Notes: generated by a model not told the origin, from the letters alone. 64,000 bases of DNA from Hymenobacter sp. PAMC 26628 (GCF_001562275.1 NZ_CP014304.1:3596001-3660000), one strand, 5' to 3'. Shown: positions 8,418-18,823, counted from the first letter of the stretch. A program made the numbers and translations.

Positions 8418-8601
8418 GGCCGCTGGGGCCCCACCGGCCGGCGCGTGGCCCGCAAATGCCCCCCAGGCATTGCACCTTGCGGCGCCGGTCTGCGTTAAAG
8501 CAGGCGGCTGGCTTCGTTCCGGCTTTTATTTACGAATCTTTTTGAGGGCCCCGGCCACCCGGTTTTCGGGGCCCGCTCACGCACCTTTCTAGTTGATTTT
8601 T

Positions 8602-10305
8602 ATGGCTGTTATTTCCAACGGCAAAGCCACGCCCGGCGGCACCCACCACAAGAAAATTGGCAAGCCCGTGCTCGACGAGCGCCTGACGCCTACCGCCATC
8701 CCGGCCCACAAGCTGGTGCTCCGCCAGCTCCGCCGCTCCGACTTCAAGGCCATCAAGGTCATCATGGACAAGGTATATTCCGGCATGGAGGGCGCCTGGG
8801 CGGCGGATGAGTTCGCCGCGCTGCTGCGCAAGTTTCCGGAGGGCCAGATTGGCATCGAGGACAACGGCACGCTGATTGCGGCCGCGCTGGCCATCATCGT
8901 GGACTACAGCAAGTTCGGCGACAAGCACACCTACGCCCAAATTACCGGCAACGGCAAGTTCGACACCCACGACGAGGAGGGCGACACGCTCTACGGCGTA
9001 GACGTGTTTGTGGACCCTGAGTACCGCAACCTGCGCCTGGGCCGCCGCCTCTACGACGCCCGCAAGGAGCTGTGCGAGAACCTGAACCTGCGCGCCATGG
9101 TAGCAGGGGGCCGCATTCCCGGCTACGCCGCCTACGCCAACGAGATGACGCCCGCCAAGTACGTGGAGATGGTGCGCAACATGGAAATCAAGGACCCCAT
9201 CCTCACCTTCCAGCTGAGCAACGACTTCTACGTCCGCAAAATCATCCGAGGCTACTTACCCTACGACTCCGAAAGCAAGGCCTACGCCACGCTGCTGGAG
9301 TGGATCAACGTGTACTACGACGAGGATTTCGACAAGCTCATCGGCAACACGAAGTCCAACGTGCGCATCGGCATCGTGCAATGGCAGATGCGCGCCACCA
9401 AGAGCTTGGAGGATTTTTACCAGCAAATTGAGTTTTTTGTGGACACGGTGAGCGGCTACAAGGCCGACTGTGTGCTGTTTCCGGAGTTTTTCAACGCCCC
9501 GATGATGGCCCTGACCAACGAGGAATCGGCGGCGGCGGCCATCCGCGGCATGGCGGCCTTCACCGAGCCCATCAAGGTGCGGATGATGGAGCTGGCCGTG
9601 AGCCACAACATCAACGTGATTGCCGGCTCGATGCCGGTGTACGAAGACGGCAAGCTCTACAACGTGAGCTACTTGTGCCGCCGCGACGGCACCGTGGACG
9701 AGCAGTACAAGCTGCACGTGACGCCCGACGAGGCCAGCTACTGGGGCATGCGCGGCGGCGACAAGCTCAAGTGCTTCGACACGGATTTTGGCAAAATCGG
9801 CATCCTTGTCTGCTACGACGTGGAGTTCCCTGAGCTGAGCCGCCTGCTGGCCGAGGAAGGGATGAAAATCCTGTTCGTGCCCTTCTGGACCGACACCAAG
9901 AACGCCTACCAGCGCGTACGCATCTGCGCCCAGGCCCGGGCCATCGAAAACGAGTGCTACGTGGCCATCACTGGCTCGGTGGGCAACCTGCCGCGCGTCG
10001 AGAACATGGACATCCAGTACTCGCAGTCGGCCGTGTTCAGCCCCTCCGACTTCGCCTTTCCGCACGACGCCATCGTGGCCGAGGCTACTCCGAACACGGA
10101 GATGACCCTCATCGCCGACCTCGACCTGGACCTGCTCAAGGACCTGAACACCAGCGGCGCCGTGCGCAACCTGCGCGACCGCCGCAAGGACCTGTTCTCG
10201 GTGAGCTGGGCCAAAAAAACGGCTGAGCGCGACGAAGAGCTGCTGGCCCAGGGCGAGGAGCGGGCCCCCAAAACCAGCCGCCGCCGGGCCGTATCCGCGG
10301 GCTAG
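8602..10305 (+). CDS. GNAT acetyltransferase fused to carbon-nitrogen hydrolase (nitrilase superfamily)
   Basis: 567 residues from the ATG at 8602; a TTG at 8593 is in frame but has no support. The first 215 residues form a GNAT domain (LRQLRRSDFKAIKV, then VDVFVDPEYRNLRLGRRLYDA as the acetyl-CoA loop). Residues about 253-520 form a nitrilase-superfamily domain with Glu295 in LFPEFFNAP, Lys370 in QYKLHVTP and Cys404 in ILVCYDVEFPE, giving the complete Glu-Lys-Cys triad. This two-domain arrangement is widespread, with unknown substrate. It probably acetylates an amine and hydrolyses an amide of the same metabolite. It stands alone, with no obvious operon partner. Confidence 0.9.
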   Translation: MAVISNGKATPGGTHHKKIGKPVLDERLTPTAIPAHKLVLRQLRRSDFKAIKVIMDKVYSGMEGAWAADEFAALLRKFPEGQIGIEDNGTLIAAALAIIVDYSKFGDKHTYAQITGNGKFDTHDEEGDTLYGVDVFVDPEYRNLRLGRRLYDARKELCENLNLRAMVAGGRIPGYAAYANEMTPAKYVEMVRNMEIKDPILTFQLSNDFYVRKIIRGYLPYDSESKAYATLLEWINVYYDEDFDKLIGNTKSNVRIGIVQWQMRATKSLEDFYQQIEFFVDTVSGYKADCVLFPEFFNAPMMALTNEESAAAAIRGMAAFTEPIKVRMMELAVSHNINVIAGSMPVYEDGKLYNVSYLCRRDGTVDEQYKLHVTPDEASYWGMRGGDKLKCFDTDFGKIGILVCYDVEFPELSRLLAEEGMKILFVPFWTDTKNAYQRVRICAQARAIENECYVAITGSVGNLPRVENMDIQYSQSAVFSPSDFAFPHDAIVAEATPNTEMTLIADLDLDLLKDLNTSGAVRNLRDRRKDLFSVSWAKKTAERDEELLAQGEERAPKTSRRRAVSAG

Positions 10306-10350
10306 GCCCCCGGGGCCCCAGCCCACGGTAAGTTAAAGGCAGCCCCATTT

Positions 10351-10449
10351 AAGGCCGTCATGCTGAGCTTGTCGAAGCATCTCTACTGCGTAAGTAATCA
10401 TTTACTGCTGCGGGAGAGATGCTTCGGCTGCGCTCAGCATGACGGCCTT
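10351..10449. repeat. REP-like inverted repeat, copy 2
   Basis: An imperfect inverted repeat with arms of about 38 bp starting AAGGCCGTCATGCTGAGC. The left arm has the CTTGTCGAAG form and the right arm the GCTGCGCTCAG form of the core also found at 2519-2612. It lies between the GNAT-nitrilase gene and the permease gene, both on the plus strand. Confidence 0.85.
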
Positions 10450-10586
10450 GGTATGCAATGGGGCCCCAATGTGCGCAGTGGGCAGAATCTGCGCAACAAG
10501 CCCGCCGGCTCCTACCTTCACCCCCCGCCGCTGCTGGGGGCCCCGGGGCCCCAGCGGTTTTTCCCGCTCTCGCCCCTTCTGCCCGT

Positions 10587-11930
10587 ATGACCTTGCTCGT
10601 GATTTTGCTGGCCGTGCTGGGCCTGGTGGTCCTCATCAACTGGGGCAAAGTGAATGCATTCCTGGCGTTTTTGCTCGTGACGCTGCCCGTGGGCTTTGCC
10701 CTGGGCCTGCCGGCCGACCGGCTGCTGGCCGCCATGTACCAGGGGCTGGGCGAAACGCTGGGCTCGGTGGTGGTCATCATTGTGCTGGGAGCCATGCTGG
10801 GCAAACTGGTGGCCGACAGCGGCGCCGCCCAGCAAATTGCGGCCGTGATGATCCGGGCCTTTGGCACCAACAATGTCCAGTGGACGCTGATGGTGGCGGG
10901 CTTCATCATCGGCATCCCGCTCTTTTATAATGTCGGGTTCGTGCTGATGGTGCCGCTGATTTTTTCGGTGGTGTACAAGTACAAGCTGCCCGCCGTGTAC
11001 GTGGGCCTGCCCATGCTGGCCTCGCTCTCGGTGATGCACGGCTTCCTGCCGCCGCACCCCGCGCCCACGGCGCTGGTGGCGCAGTTCCACGCCAACATGG
11101 GCCTCACCTTCGTGTACGGGCTGCTGGTGGCGGTGCCGGCCATCGTCCTGGCGGGGCCCCTATATTCGCGCACGCTCCGGGGCATCGTGTCGCGGCCACT
11201 AGCGGGCTTCGTGGCCGAGAGCCTGCCCGAAAGCGCTTTGCCGGGCCGCGTCAACAGCTTCGTGTCGTCGCTGCTGCCGGTGCTGCTGCTACTGGGCGCG
11301 GCCGGGCTGCGGCTGGTGCTGCCGGTGGGCAGCGCGTGGGGCCCCGCGCTGGCCTTCCTCTCCGAGCCCACCATCATTTTGCTGCTGTCGGTGTGCGTGG
11401 CCACGTGCACGCTGGGCCTGGCCCGGGGCAAAACCATGCCCACCATCATGGACGCCTACGGCAGCGCGGTGAAGGACATTGCCATGATTTTGCTCATCAT
11501 CGGCGGGGCCGGGGCCCTGAAGCAAGTGCTGGTGGCGAGTGGCGCGAGCACCGAAATTGCCGCCGGCCTGCAGGGCACCGGCCTGCCGCCGCTGCTGCTG
11601 GGCTGGCTCATTGCGGCCGTCATCCGCGTCAGCCTGGGCTCGGCCACCATCGCCGGCCTCACCGCCGCGGGCATGATGCTGCCCACCATGGCCCAGTCGC
11701 ACGCCGACCCCAACCTGATGGTGCTGGCCATCGGGGCGGGCAGCCTGCTGCTCTCGCACTTCAACGACGGCGGTTTCTGGCTGTTCAAGGAGTACTTCAA
11801 CCTCTCGGTGAAAGACACGCTGCGCTCGTGGACGGCCATGGAAACCATCGTGTCGGTGGTGGGCCTGGCCGGCGTGCTGCTCCTGAACTGGGCCCTGCCG
11901 CTGGTGGCGCCCGGGCTGGCCCACCACTAG
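10587..11930 (+). CDS. gntP: GntP-family gluconate:H+ symporter
   Basis: The ATG at 10587 gives 447 residues, the usual GntP length. The frame is open 43 codons further upstream, but that part is low-complexity Pro/Ala-rich sequence and is rejected. About 12-13 membrane spans are seen. Family landmarks include VIIVLGAMLGKLVADSGAA, GIPLFYNVGFVLMVPLIF, LASLSVMHGFLPPHPAP and HFNDGGFWLFKEYF near the C-terminus. The protein would import gluconate or a related sugar acid with protons. No gluconate kinase is adjacent, so the real substrate is open. A REP-like hairpin lies just upstream. Confidence 0.9.
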   Translation: MTLLVILLAVLGLVVLINWGKVNAFLAFLLVTLPVGFALGLPADRLLAAMYQGLGETLGSVVVIIVLGAMLGKLVADSGAAQQIAAVMIRAFGTNNVQWTLMVAGFIIGIPLFYNVGFVLMVPLIFSVVYKYKLPAVYVGLPMLASLSVMHGFLPPHPAPTALVAQFHANMGLTFVYGLLVAVPAIVLAGPLYSRTLRGIVSRPLAGFVAESLPESALPGRVNSFVSSLLPVLLLLGAAGLRLVLPVGSAWGPALAFLSEPTIILLLSVCVATCTLGLARGKTMPTIMDAYGSAVKDIAMILLIIGGAGALKQVLVASGASTEIAAGLQGTGLPPLLLGWLIAAVIRVSLGSATIAGLTAAGMMLPTMAQSHADPNLMVLAIGAGSLLLSHFNDGGFWLFKEYFNLSVKDTLRSWTAMETIVSVVGLAGVLLLNWALPLVAPGLAHH

Positions 11931-12060
11931 CCAGCGGCCAGCTGGGGGCCCCGGCGGCCTTTGGAGGGAAGGACATTTCTTGCTCAACTTTCCGAAGTCC
12001 TGGCGGTTCCAGGGCCCCGGCCGGGGTTTCGGGCGGGCGGTTTCACCCTTCTTACCTTCC

Positions 12061-12768
12061 ATGCAACGCATTTTCATCACCGGGGCCAACCGGGGCCTGG
12101 GCCTCGAGCTCACCCGCCAGTACCTTGAGCGCGGCGCCCACGTGCTCGCCGCCAGCCGCCAGCCCGACGCCGCCCGCGAGCTGCAAGCCCTGCGCCGGCA
12201 GTACGCCGAACGCCTGACGCTGCTCACGCTCGACGTGACCGACGACGCCTCCATCGCCGCCGCCGCGCAAGCCGCCGCCCAGGCCGTGGACGGCCTGGAC
12301 GTGCTCATCAACAACGCCGGCGTGTACCAGCCCGGCGGCAAGGGCCAGCCTCTGGGCCAACTCTCGGCCGCGGCCGCCGTCGAAACCTTCCGCATCAACG
12401 CCGTGGGGCCCCTGCTGGTGGCGCAGGCGCTGCTGCCGCTGCTGCGGGCCGGCGGCAAGGCGCGCATCGTCAGCATCTCGTCGGGCCTGGGCTCGCTCAC
12501 CTGGAAAGCCTCCGGCGACCCCTACCACTACAGCGCTAGCAAAGCGGCCCTGAACATGTACATGCGCAGCCTGGCCGCCGAAGTGGGCCACCAGGGCATC
12601 CTTTCCGTGGTGGTGGACCCCGGCTGGATGCGCACCGGCATGGGCGGCGACCACGCCACCCAGGAGCCCGGCGACTCGGCCCGCGGCATCATCCGCCTGG
12701 CCGAACAGCTCCACGCCGAAGAAAACGGCGGCTTCGTGACCTGGCAAAACCAGCCCGTGCCGTGGTAG
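12061..12768 (+). CDS. Short-chain dehydrogenase/reductase (C-factor-like)
   Basis: 235 residues from the ATG at 12061, which directly starts the Rossmann fold. An upstream in-frame extension to 11980 is basic, Pro/Gly-rich and not credible. Seen: cofactor loop TGANRGLG (7-14), LDVTDD, NNAG (about 82-85), catalytic Ser in VSISSGLG, and YSASK with the catalytic Tyr and Lys (about 159-163). The cap is PGWMRTGMGG. The closest named relatives are the C-factor or carbonyl-reductase-like SDRs; the substrate is unknown. TACCTTCC at 12053-12060 abuts the ATG and may be a promoter -7 box, implying a leaderless mRNA. Confidence 0.88.
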   Translation: MQRIFITGANRGLGLELTRQYLERGAHVLAASRQPDAARELQALRRQYAERLTLLTLDVTDDASIAAAAQAAAQAVDGLDVLINNAGVYQPGGKGQPLGQLSAAAAVETFRINAVGPLLVAQALLPLLRAGGKARIVSISSGLGSLTWKASGDPYHYSASKAALNMYMRSLAAEVGHQGILSVVVDPGWMRTGMGGDHATQEPGDSARGIIRLAEQLHAEENGGFVTWQNQPVPW

Positions 12769-13259
12769 GCAGTCGCACCTGGGCAGCACTGCTTCCCGGG
12801 GCGAAACCCCTTGGCTGGCTTAACGCAACAAAAAGACGTTAGTGCCGATGTACTGGCTAAATATTGCGCTGTTTGTTGCGCCTCAAAGATGATGAAGCAA
12901 ATCAAGATTTCTTCTTGATTAACCCTTTAGCAAAAGGCACAGTAACTGCTAAAACCTCAATTTTTAGCTAATGCCCTACTTGGTCACAGGGGTATAACCA
13001 CAACATTGTGCATTATTCGAAGCAGGGGCCCTGCTCACCAAATTCCGGTAGCTACGGAATCTGGTGAGCAGGGCCCTCACCATTTGGGATAATTCATCGG
13101 TAATATTTGATAAATATTCTCATGCAGTTTACTGTTTATCAGAATTTTAAATCATAATTATGAATATTTTATGATTTAATTGTAAAGAATACATGTAGTG
13201 ATTTGGATTGCGCAACTATATTCGCAAGCATAGTCACCATTTTCCACATAATTAAACTC
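12769..13259. other. Long AT-rich intergenic region upstream of the SusC/SusD pair
   Basis: 491 bp without a credible gene. It holds a small 7-bp stem (AATCAAG/CTTGATT) near 12900-12920, a strong inverted repeat at 13026-13076, and then about 180 bp of very AT-rich DNA that probably carries the SusC promoter. TATATTCG at 13217-13224 is a weak -7 candidate without a well-placed -33 element. Confidence 0.5.
13026..13076. terminator. Strong inverted repeat, possible terminator or attenuator
   Basis: The arms GGGCCCTGCTCACCA...ATTCCG and CGGAAT...TGGTGAGCAGGGCCC pair over about 23 bp with one mismatch and one bulged base around a TAGCTA centre. No T-run follows on either strand, so Rho-independent termination is uncertain. 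It sits 258 bp after the SDR gene and 184 bp before the SusC start. Confidence 0.5.
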
Positions 13260-16200
13260 ATGAGAAGAATACTACTGTTGTTTTTTTCCTTGATCCTGGT
13301 CTTCGCGGCGCAGGATCTTCGGGCCCAAGGGCGCACTGTTTCGGGCCGGGTTATTGGATCTGACGGCACGGCCATTCCGGGCGTGACCGTGGTAGTGAAG
13401 GGCGGAACGCAAGGCACTTCCACCGATGCCGACGGCAAGTATTCGCTGGCCGTACCGCCCACGGCCACGGCGCTGACCTACTCCTTTGTCGGCTACGACA
13501 GCAAGGAGGCCAAAATTGACGGCCAAGGGGCCATTAACATCACGCTCGTTGCCAATCCTACCGGGCTGGACGAAGTGGTGGTGGTAGGCTACGGCACGCA
13601 GTCGCGCCGCGACCTAACAGGCAGCGTAGCCACCGTAGCGGGCAAAGAAATTGCCAACTTGCCGGTGCAGAGCTTCGACCAAGGCCTGCAGGGCCGGGCC
13701 GCGGGCGTCAACATCACGACCCCGAACGGGGTACTGAACAACCCGCCCGTTATCCGGATTCGTGGGGTGAACTCAATTGCCCTCAGCACGCAGCCCCTGG
13801 TGGTAATTGACGGCGTGCCAACCTTCACGGGTAATAATTCGGCCATCGGCGCCGTGCCCAACAACCCACTGGGCAACATCAACCCGGCCGACATTGAGAG
13901 CGTGGACGTGCTCAAAGACGCCTCGGCCACGGCCATCTACGGCTCGCGGGCGGCGGGCGGCGTCATTCTGGTCACGACCAAGCAGGGCAAGAAAGGCCAG
14001 GGCCGGCTGTCGTACGACGGCTGGGCCGGCCTCACGCAAGCCGTGCGCCTCTACGATGTCCTGGGCGCCACGGACTACATGACCATTAAAAACGAGGCGG
14101 TCAACAACCTCAACATCAACCAGGGCCGCCCGGTGAATGCCCGGGGCCCTTTCCTGCCCACTATTAACCCCGACGGCAGCACGGTTGACACGCGCTGGTA
14201 CGACTACATCTACCGCACGGGCTTTTCGAACAGCCACAACGTGAACTTCTCGGGCGGCACCGACAAAACGACTTATTACACGTCGGTGAACTACACTAAG
14301 CAGAAGGGCATGCTGGTAAACAACGAGTTCCGGCGCTACGCGGCCCGCCTGAATGTGGAGCACACGCTCTTCAACAAGGTGAAAGTAGGCCTGCGCTTCA
14401 ATTATTCCAATAACCTCAACTCCTCCCCCAACTCGGGCTCGGTGGGCGGCGCAGACGGGGCGTTTGGCATTTCGGGCCTCGGCCGGGTGCCGCTGGTACT
14501 GCCGCCCAACATCAGCCCTTACAGACGGCACCTACAACACGAGCGGGGCCAACATTGGCCCGGGGGCCAACCTCAACCCCACCGGGGCTAGCGGCGGCTT
14601 GGTGACCGGCTACTTCAACCCCGTGGTAGACCTCGACAACAACTACTACACGTCCGAAAGCAACCAGATTCAGGGCAGCGCCTACTTGGGGTGGGAAATT
14701 CTGAAAGGCCTGAACCTGCGCACGCAACTCGGCCTCGACAATACCTCTTTCGAAGACAAGTCGTTCAGCACTCCCCTTGCCGGCGATGGTTTCCCCGGCG
14801 GCTCGGCCACCAACGTGTTCCGCACCAACAAGCGGTGGGACTGGCAGAGCACGGCCCAGTACGACCGCACGTTTAGCGAAAAGCACAACCTGTCGGTGCT
14901 GGTTGGCACCGAGCAGCAGCAAACCAATGTGCTGCGCTGGGGCGCTACCCGCTCGCTGGTGGCCGACCCGTTCTTCACCACCTTCCAGGGCAACTTCACC
15001 AACATTGTTGCGACGGGCAATGACTACGGCAACAACTACTTGGTGTCCTTCTTTGGGCGGGTCAACTACAACTACGACCGCAAGTACCTGCTGACTTTTA
15101 ACGCGCGCCGCGACGGGTGCTCGGCTTTTGCTAAGAAGTGGGGCAACTTTTACGGGGCCTCGCTGGGCTACGCCATTTCGGAGGAAAACTTTTGGAAGGA
15201 CGCCGCTTTTGCCCAGGTCTTTTCTTTTCTGAAGGTGACCGGCAGCTACGGCAAAGTGGGCAACAACCAAGGCATTGGTGACTTCGTCTCGCAGTCCACT
15301 TATACCTCGGGCCTGAACGCGGCCAACTCTACGCTCTTTTTTACCAACGCCGGCAACCAGAACCTGACGTGGGAAACCAGCAAGAAAACGGACATCGGCC
15401 TATCGTTCGGCTTCCTGCAAGACCGCTTGTCGGGCAACTTCGCCTATTACCGCAACTTGGTGGACGGGCTGATTTTGAACGTACCCACGGCGCCCTCCCG
15501 CGGCATTCCGAACGTTGCCGCGGGCCTCACGCCCGGGCCAGGCACGCTGGGCAACATCCTGCAGGCCAACGTGGGCTCGATGCTGAACAGCGGGCTCGAA
15601 TTTGACTTGCGGTTCAATGCCATCCAGGGCAAAAACTTTAGCTGGACGGTGAGCGGCAACGTCTCCACCCTCAAAAACCGCGTGGAAGCCTTGGCCACCC
15701 AAGGCCAGCGCATCGGCACGGCTACCTCGGGCCTGGAAACGGTCAACTACACGGAGGTCGGCCGCTCGATTGGCAGCATCCTGGCCGTGCCGACGCTGGG
15801 GGTAAACCCGGCCAATGGCCGGCGCTTGATTCAGAAAGCCGACGGCACCGTGGCGCAGTTCGACCTGACGGCGGGCTGGACAACCGTGAACGCCGATGGC
15901 ACGAACGGCGCCAGCACCACGGCCCCCAACCAACTCGTTGATGGCGTGTACTACGGTCCCGTGCTGCCCACCTGGTACGGCGGCTTCGACAACACGTTCC
16001 GCTTTAAGAACCTCGACCTGGGCGTATTTATCCAGTTTTCGGGCGGCAACTACATCTACAACGGCACGAAAGCCGGCTTGCACGACCAGCGTTTCTGGAA
16101 CAACGACGTAGACATTTTGGAGCGCTGGACCACCCCGGGCCAGAACGCCAAGTACCCGCGCGTGGTGTACGGCGACAACGTTTCGAACGGCTCGGCCCTC

Positions 16201-16470
16201 GTTATGTCGTCCAACGTGGAGAAGGGCGACTTTGCCCGCCTGCGCAACGTGCAGTTGGGCTACACCCTCAGCCAGACGCAGCTGAGCGCCCTCAAAGTAG
16301 CCTCGCTCCGCGTGTACGTGCAGGTGCAAAACGCGGCGCTGGTGACCGGTTACACCGGCATCGACCCCGAAATCTCGTCGAATGGGGCCAGCAATGGCGC
16401 GGCGGGCGTCGACCGCAACTCGGTAGGGCAAGCCCGGACGTACACGGCCGGCCTCAACATTGGTTTTTAA
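13260..16470 (+). pseudogene. SusC/RagA-type TonB-dependent outer-membrane transporter, frameshifted
   Basis: Frame 1 runs from the ATG at 13260 with a signal peptide (MRRILLLFFSLILVFAAQ, cleaved near LRAQ). A CarboxypepD-like domain follows (about 24-100: GRTVSGRVIGSDGTAIPG, STDADGKYSL), then a TonB-box-like DEVVVVGYG and the plug domain (ANLPVQSFDQGLQGRAAGV, VDVLKDASATAIYGSRAAGG). Near 14512-14521 the coding frame changes. The beta-barrel continues in the next frame, from ALTDGTYNTSG to the terminal AGLNIGF. The combined product is about 1,070 residues, normal for SusC. The shift equals one inserted or two deleted bases. There is no slippery heptamer, so it is a mutation or a sequencing error, not programmed frameshifting. 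Confidence 0.85.
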
Positions 16471-16482
16471 TTGTACTACCCT

Positions 16483-18009
16483 ATGAAATCAATTTTAAAA
16501 AAGACGACCGTCGCCGCGTGCACTGTGCTGCTGGGCCTGGGCACTTTCTCCTGCAACAACGACCTGCTGAACCCCACCTCCCAGATTACCCTTTCCGACC
16601 AGGTAGTGTTCAGCAACCCCGCCCGGATCGGCTTGCAGGTGCAGGGGCTCTACAGCTACGTGAAGGCCGGCAACCTGCTCGGCGGCCGCGCCCAGGTGTA
16701 CGGCGACATTCGCGCCAACGACTTTTTGAACCGCACCAACAACGCCGTAACGGGCCTGACGGTGTGGAACCACACCGAAACTGAAACCTCGACGAACGAC
16801 GTCGTGAATATGTGGGGCGCGGCTTACGCCGCCATCAACCAGATAAACGTGTTTCTGGGGGGCCTGGATGCCAACGCCGCCTCGTTTGTGGCCCCCACGT
16901 TTCCGAGCACTTTTGCTACTACTTCCCTCAGCTACCAGGGCGAGGCCCGGCTGCTGCGCGCGCTGTGCTACTACACCTTGCTGCAATTTTACGCCCGGCC
17001 GTATACCGATGGCGGGGGCACCCGCCCCGGCTTGCCGCTGCGGTTATTGAGTGATACCGGCCTGGGCAGCAACGACCTGGCCCGCAGCACGGTGGGCGAA
17101 GTGTACACCCAGATATTGGCCGACCTGACCTTTGCCGAGCAAAACCTGCCGCTCACCTACAGCACTTCCTTCGACAACGTGACGCGGGCGCACCGCAACA
17201 CGGCCATTGCCCTGAAAACGCGGGTGTACCTGACGATGGGCCTCTACACCGACGTGATTCGGGAGGCGGAAAAAATTATCCCCGCCACCGCCACCACTGC
17301 CCCGTTCACGGCCTCCAGCGGTGTGCCCAATGCCTTGAACTCCTCCATAGCCGCCGTCTTTACAGGCTCCCAGGAAACGACCGAAAGCATTCTGTCATTC
17401 CCCTTCACGGCGGCAAACACGCCCGGCGGCCAAAACTCGCTGGCTTCTTACTACCTGCCGTCGCAGCTGCTTGCTACTGCGCCGATTTACAATGGCAACG
17501 GCGCCGAGTACGTGCTGAATACGGCTGCGGGCAGCATCTACGCCAACACCGGCTGGGCGGCTACCGACGCCCGCCGCACCAACTTTGTGGCCCAGGTAGG
17601 CACCAACTACTTTTTGACGAAGTACCTCACGGGCCCCGTTTTCATTGACAAAGCGCCTGTCATTCGCTACTCGGAAGTACTGCTCAACCTAGCCGAGGCC
17701 CGGGTTCGCTCGACCAACACCATCAACGCGCAGGCGCTGGCCCTGCTCAACGCCGTGCGCAGCCGCTCCAACGCCACGCCCTATACCGCCGCTGGGCTGG
17801 GCACGGTGGCCGCCACCACCGACGCGCTGCTGCTCGAGCGCCGCATCGAGTTTTTGGGGGAGGGCCTGCGCAACACCGACTTGCTGCGGCTCGGGGCTAC
17901 CATTCCGGCCAAGGGCTCTGCCCCGGCCATTGTGCCCACCGATGTGCGTTACGTGTGGCCCATCCCGTCCACCGAGCTGGCCACCAACACCCTGATGACC
18001 CGCAACTAG
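16483..18009 (+). CDS. SusD/RagB family nutrient-binding outer-membrane lipoprotein
   Basis: 508 residues from the ATG at 16483; a TTG at 16471 is less likely because it precedes the lysine-rich signal-peptide start MKSILKK. The lipobox GTFSC places the lipid on Cys24. SusD landmarks are YQGEARLLRALCYYTLLQFYA (about 150-170), PVIRYSEVLLNLAEARVRS (about 385-403), LLLERRIEFLGEGLRNTDLLR, and the C-terminal VWPIPSTELATN. It forms the lid of the SusC barrel and captures the glycan or peptide. It starts 12 bp after SusC stops. No glycoside hydrolase or anti-sigma regulator is next to the pair, so the ligand is unknown. Confidence 0.92.
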   Translation: MKSILKKTTVAACTVLLGLGTFSCNNDLLNPTSQITLSDQVVFSNPARIGLQVQGLYSYVKAGNLLGGRAQVYGDIRANDFLNRTNNAVTGLTVWNHTETETSTNDVVNMWGAAYAAINQINVFLGGLDANAASFVAPTFPSTFATTSLSYQGEARLLRALCYYTLLQFYARPYTDGGGTRPGLPLRLLSDTGLGSNDLARSTVGEVYTQILADLTFAEQNLPLTYSTSFDNVTRAHRNTAIALKTRVYLTMGLYTDVIREAEKIIPATATTAPFTASSGVPNALNSSIAAVFTGSQETTESILSFPFTAANTPGGQNSLASYYLPSQLLATAPIYNGNGAEYVLNTAAGSIYANTGWAATDARRTNFVAQVGTNYFLTKYLTGPVFIDKAPVIRYSEVLLNLAEARVRSTNTINAQALALLNAVRSRSNATPYTAAGLGTVAATTDALLLERRIEFLGEGLRNTDLLRLGATIPAKGSAPAIVPTDVRYVWPIPSTELATNTLMTRN

Positions 18010-18033
18010 GGCCCCAGCAAATTGGTTAACCGC

Positions 18034-18067
18034 AAAAAAGGCTTGCCCCACCGGGCAAGCCTTTTTT
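18034..18067. terminator. Bidirectional Rho-independent terminator after the SusD gene
   Basis: A perfect 15-bp stem (AAAAAAGGCTTGCCC and its complement) with a CACC-type loop and a T-run on both strands. It serves the SusD gene (+) and, on the other strand, the RDD gene that ends at 18110. Confidence 0.9.
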
Positions 18068-18073
18068 CGTTTG

Positions 18074-18127
18074 GGCGGCCCAGGCGTAGGGCTCCGGGGC
18101 CCTGGGGCCCTACGCCTGGGCCGCCAA
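18074..18127. repeat. GC-rich inverted repeat overlapping the 3' end of the RDD gene
   Basis: The arms GGCGGCCCAGGCGTAGGGC and GCCCTACGCCTGGGCCGCC are 19 bp, perfect, and separated by a GC-rich core with GGGGCCCTGGGGCCC. The right arm encodes the last residues of the RDD protein on the minus strand. With the neighbouring terminator it forms a double hairpin between convergent genes. Confidence 0.75.
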
Positions 18128-18823
18128 ATGGGCGTGGTCGCGCAGCACGGTTTGCAGGAAGGGCAGGTCGGGTAGGTCGGTGGCAATGCCGGTGAGGGCC
18201 TTCACTTTGTTGGCGGTTTCGTGCAGTAGCAAGAAGTTGCCGCGGGCGTTGGCCTGGTGCACCAGCTGGCGGAGCAAGGCCACGTCGTGGTCGGCGAGGT
18301 GGGCAGCTTGCGCAAAAACGGGCTGGTAGTCGGCCGGCACCGCGGGCAGGCCCAGGCCCTCGGCGCGCGCCGCGCCCGGGCGCAGGCTGATGACGGCGGT
18401 GCCGGCGGCCAGGTCGCCCAGGCGCTGGCCCTTGCCGTTGATGAGGACGGTGAGCAGCGCCGGGGCCCCAAAAAAGAGCAGCACCTCGAAAGGGCGCAGC
18501 AGCCAGCGCAGGCAGTAGTCCCCGAGGCCGGGGGCCGTGCCGTCGAGGCGCACCACGCGCAGGTGGCGCGCCTTTTTGCCCAGCGTTTGGCCGTTGAAAA
18601 ACACTTCGCAAGCCAGGAAGTAGAACGTGGTGGGCAGCAGCATGAGCGTCAGCGCCACGCGGTCTTGGTTGGCGCCCAGCTTGTAGAGCAGCACGCCGCA
18701 CAGGGCAAACCACACCAGGTACAGGGCGTAGTCAATGAGCGTGGCCAGCAGGCGCTCGCCCACGCTGGCGACCTCATACTCCAGGCTGACGTTTTGGGTG
18801 GTGTGGATGCGGAGGGTGCTCAT
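18110..18823 (-). CDS. RDD family membrane protein
   Basis: 237 residues from the ATG complement at 18821-18823. The frame is open much further upstream, but that part overlaps the opposite gene and is low complexity. It begins with a short beta strand, then the RDD domain (ASVGERLLATLIDYALYLV, residues about 20-38, with the Arg-Asp pair), GQTLGKKARHLRVVRLDG and GDYCLRWLLRPFEVL, with three to four membrane spans. The C-terminal 80 residues are soluble and helical. RDD proteins are poorly understood; some act in ion or solute movement. It diverges from the SpoIIM gene, and RDD/SpoIIM/MoxR/DUF58 genes are regular neighbours in Bacteroidota. Confidence 0.88.
   Translation of the reverse strand: MSTLRIHTTQNVSLEYEVASVGERLLATLIDYALYLVWFALCGVLLYKLGANQDRVALTLMLLPTTFYFLACEVFFNGQTLGKKARHLRVVRLDGTAPGLGDYCLRWLLRPFEVLLFFGAPALLTVLINGKGQRLGDLAAGTAVISLRPGAARAEGLGLPAVPADYQPVFAQAAHLADHDVALLRQLVHQANARGNFLLLHETANKVKALTGIATDLPDLPFLQTVLRDHAHLAAQA

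Noticed and set aside
14500..14530. Programmed ribosomal frameshift in SusC
   Set aside because: No slippery heptamer or downstream pseudoknot-like structure is evident, and SusC proteins are not known to use frameshifting.
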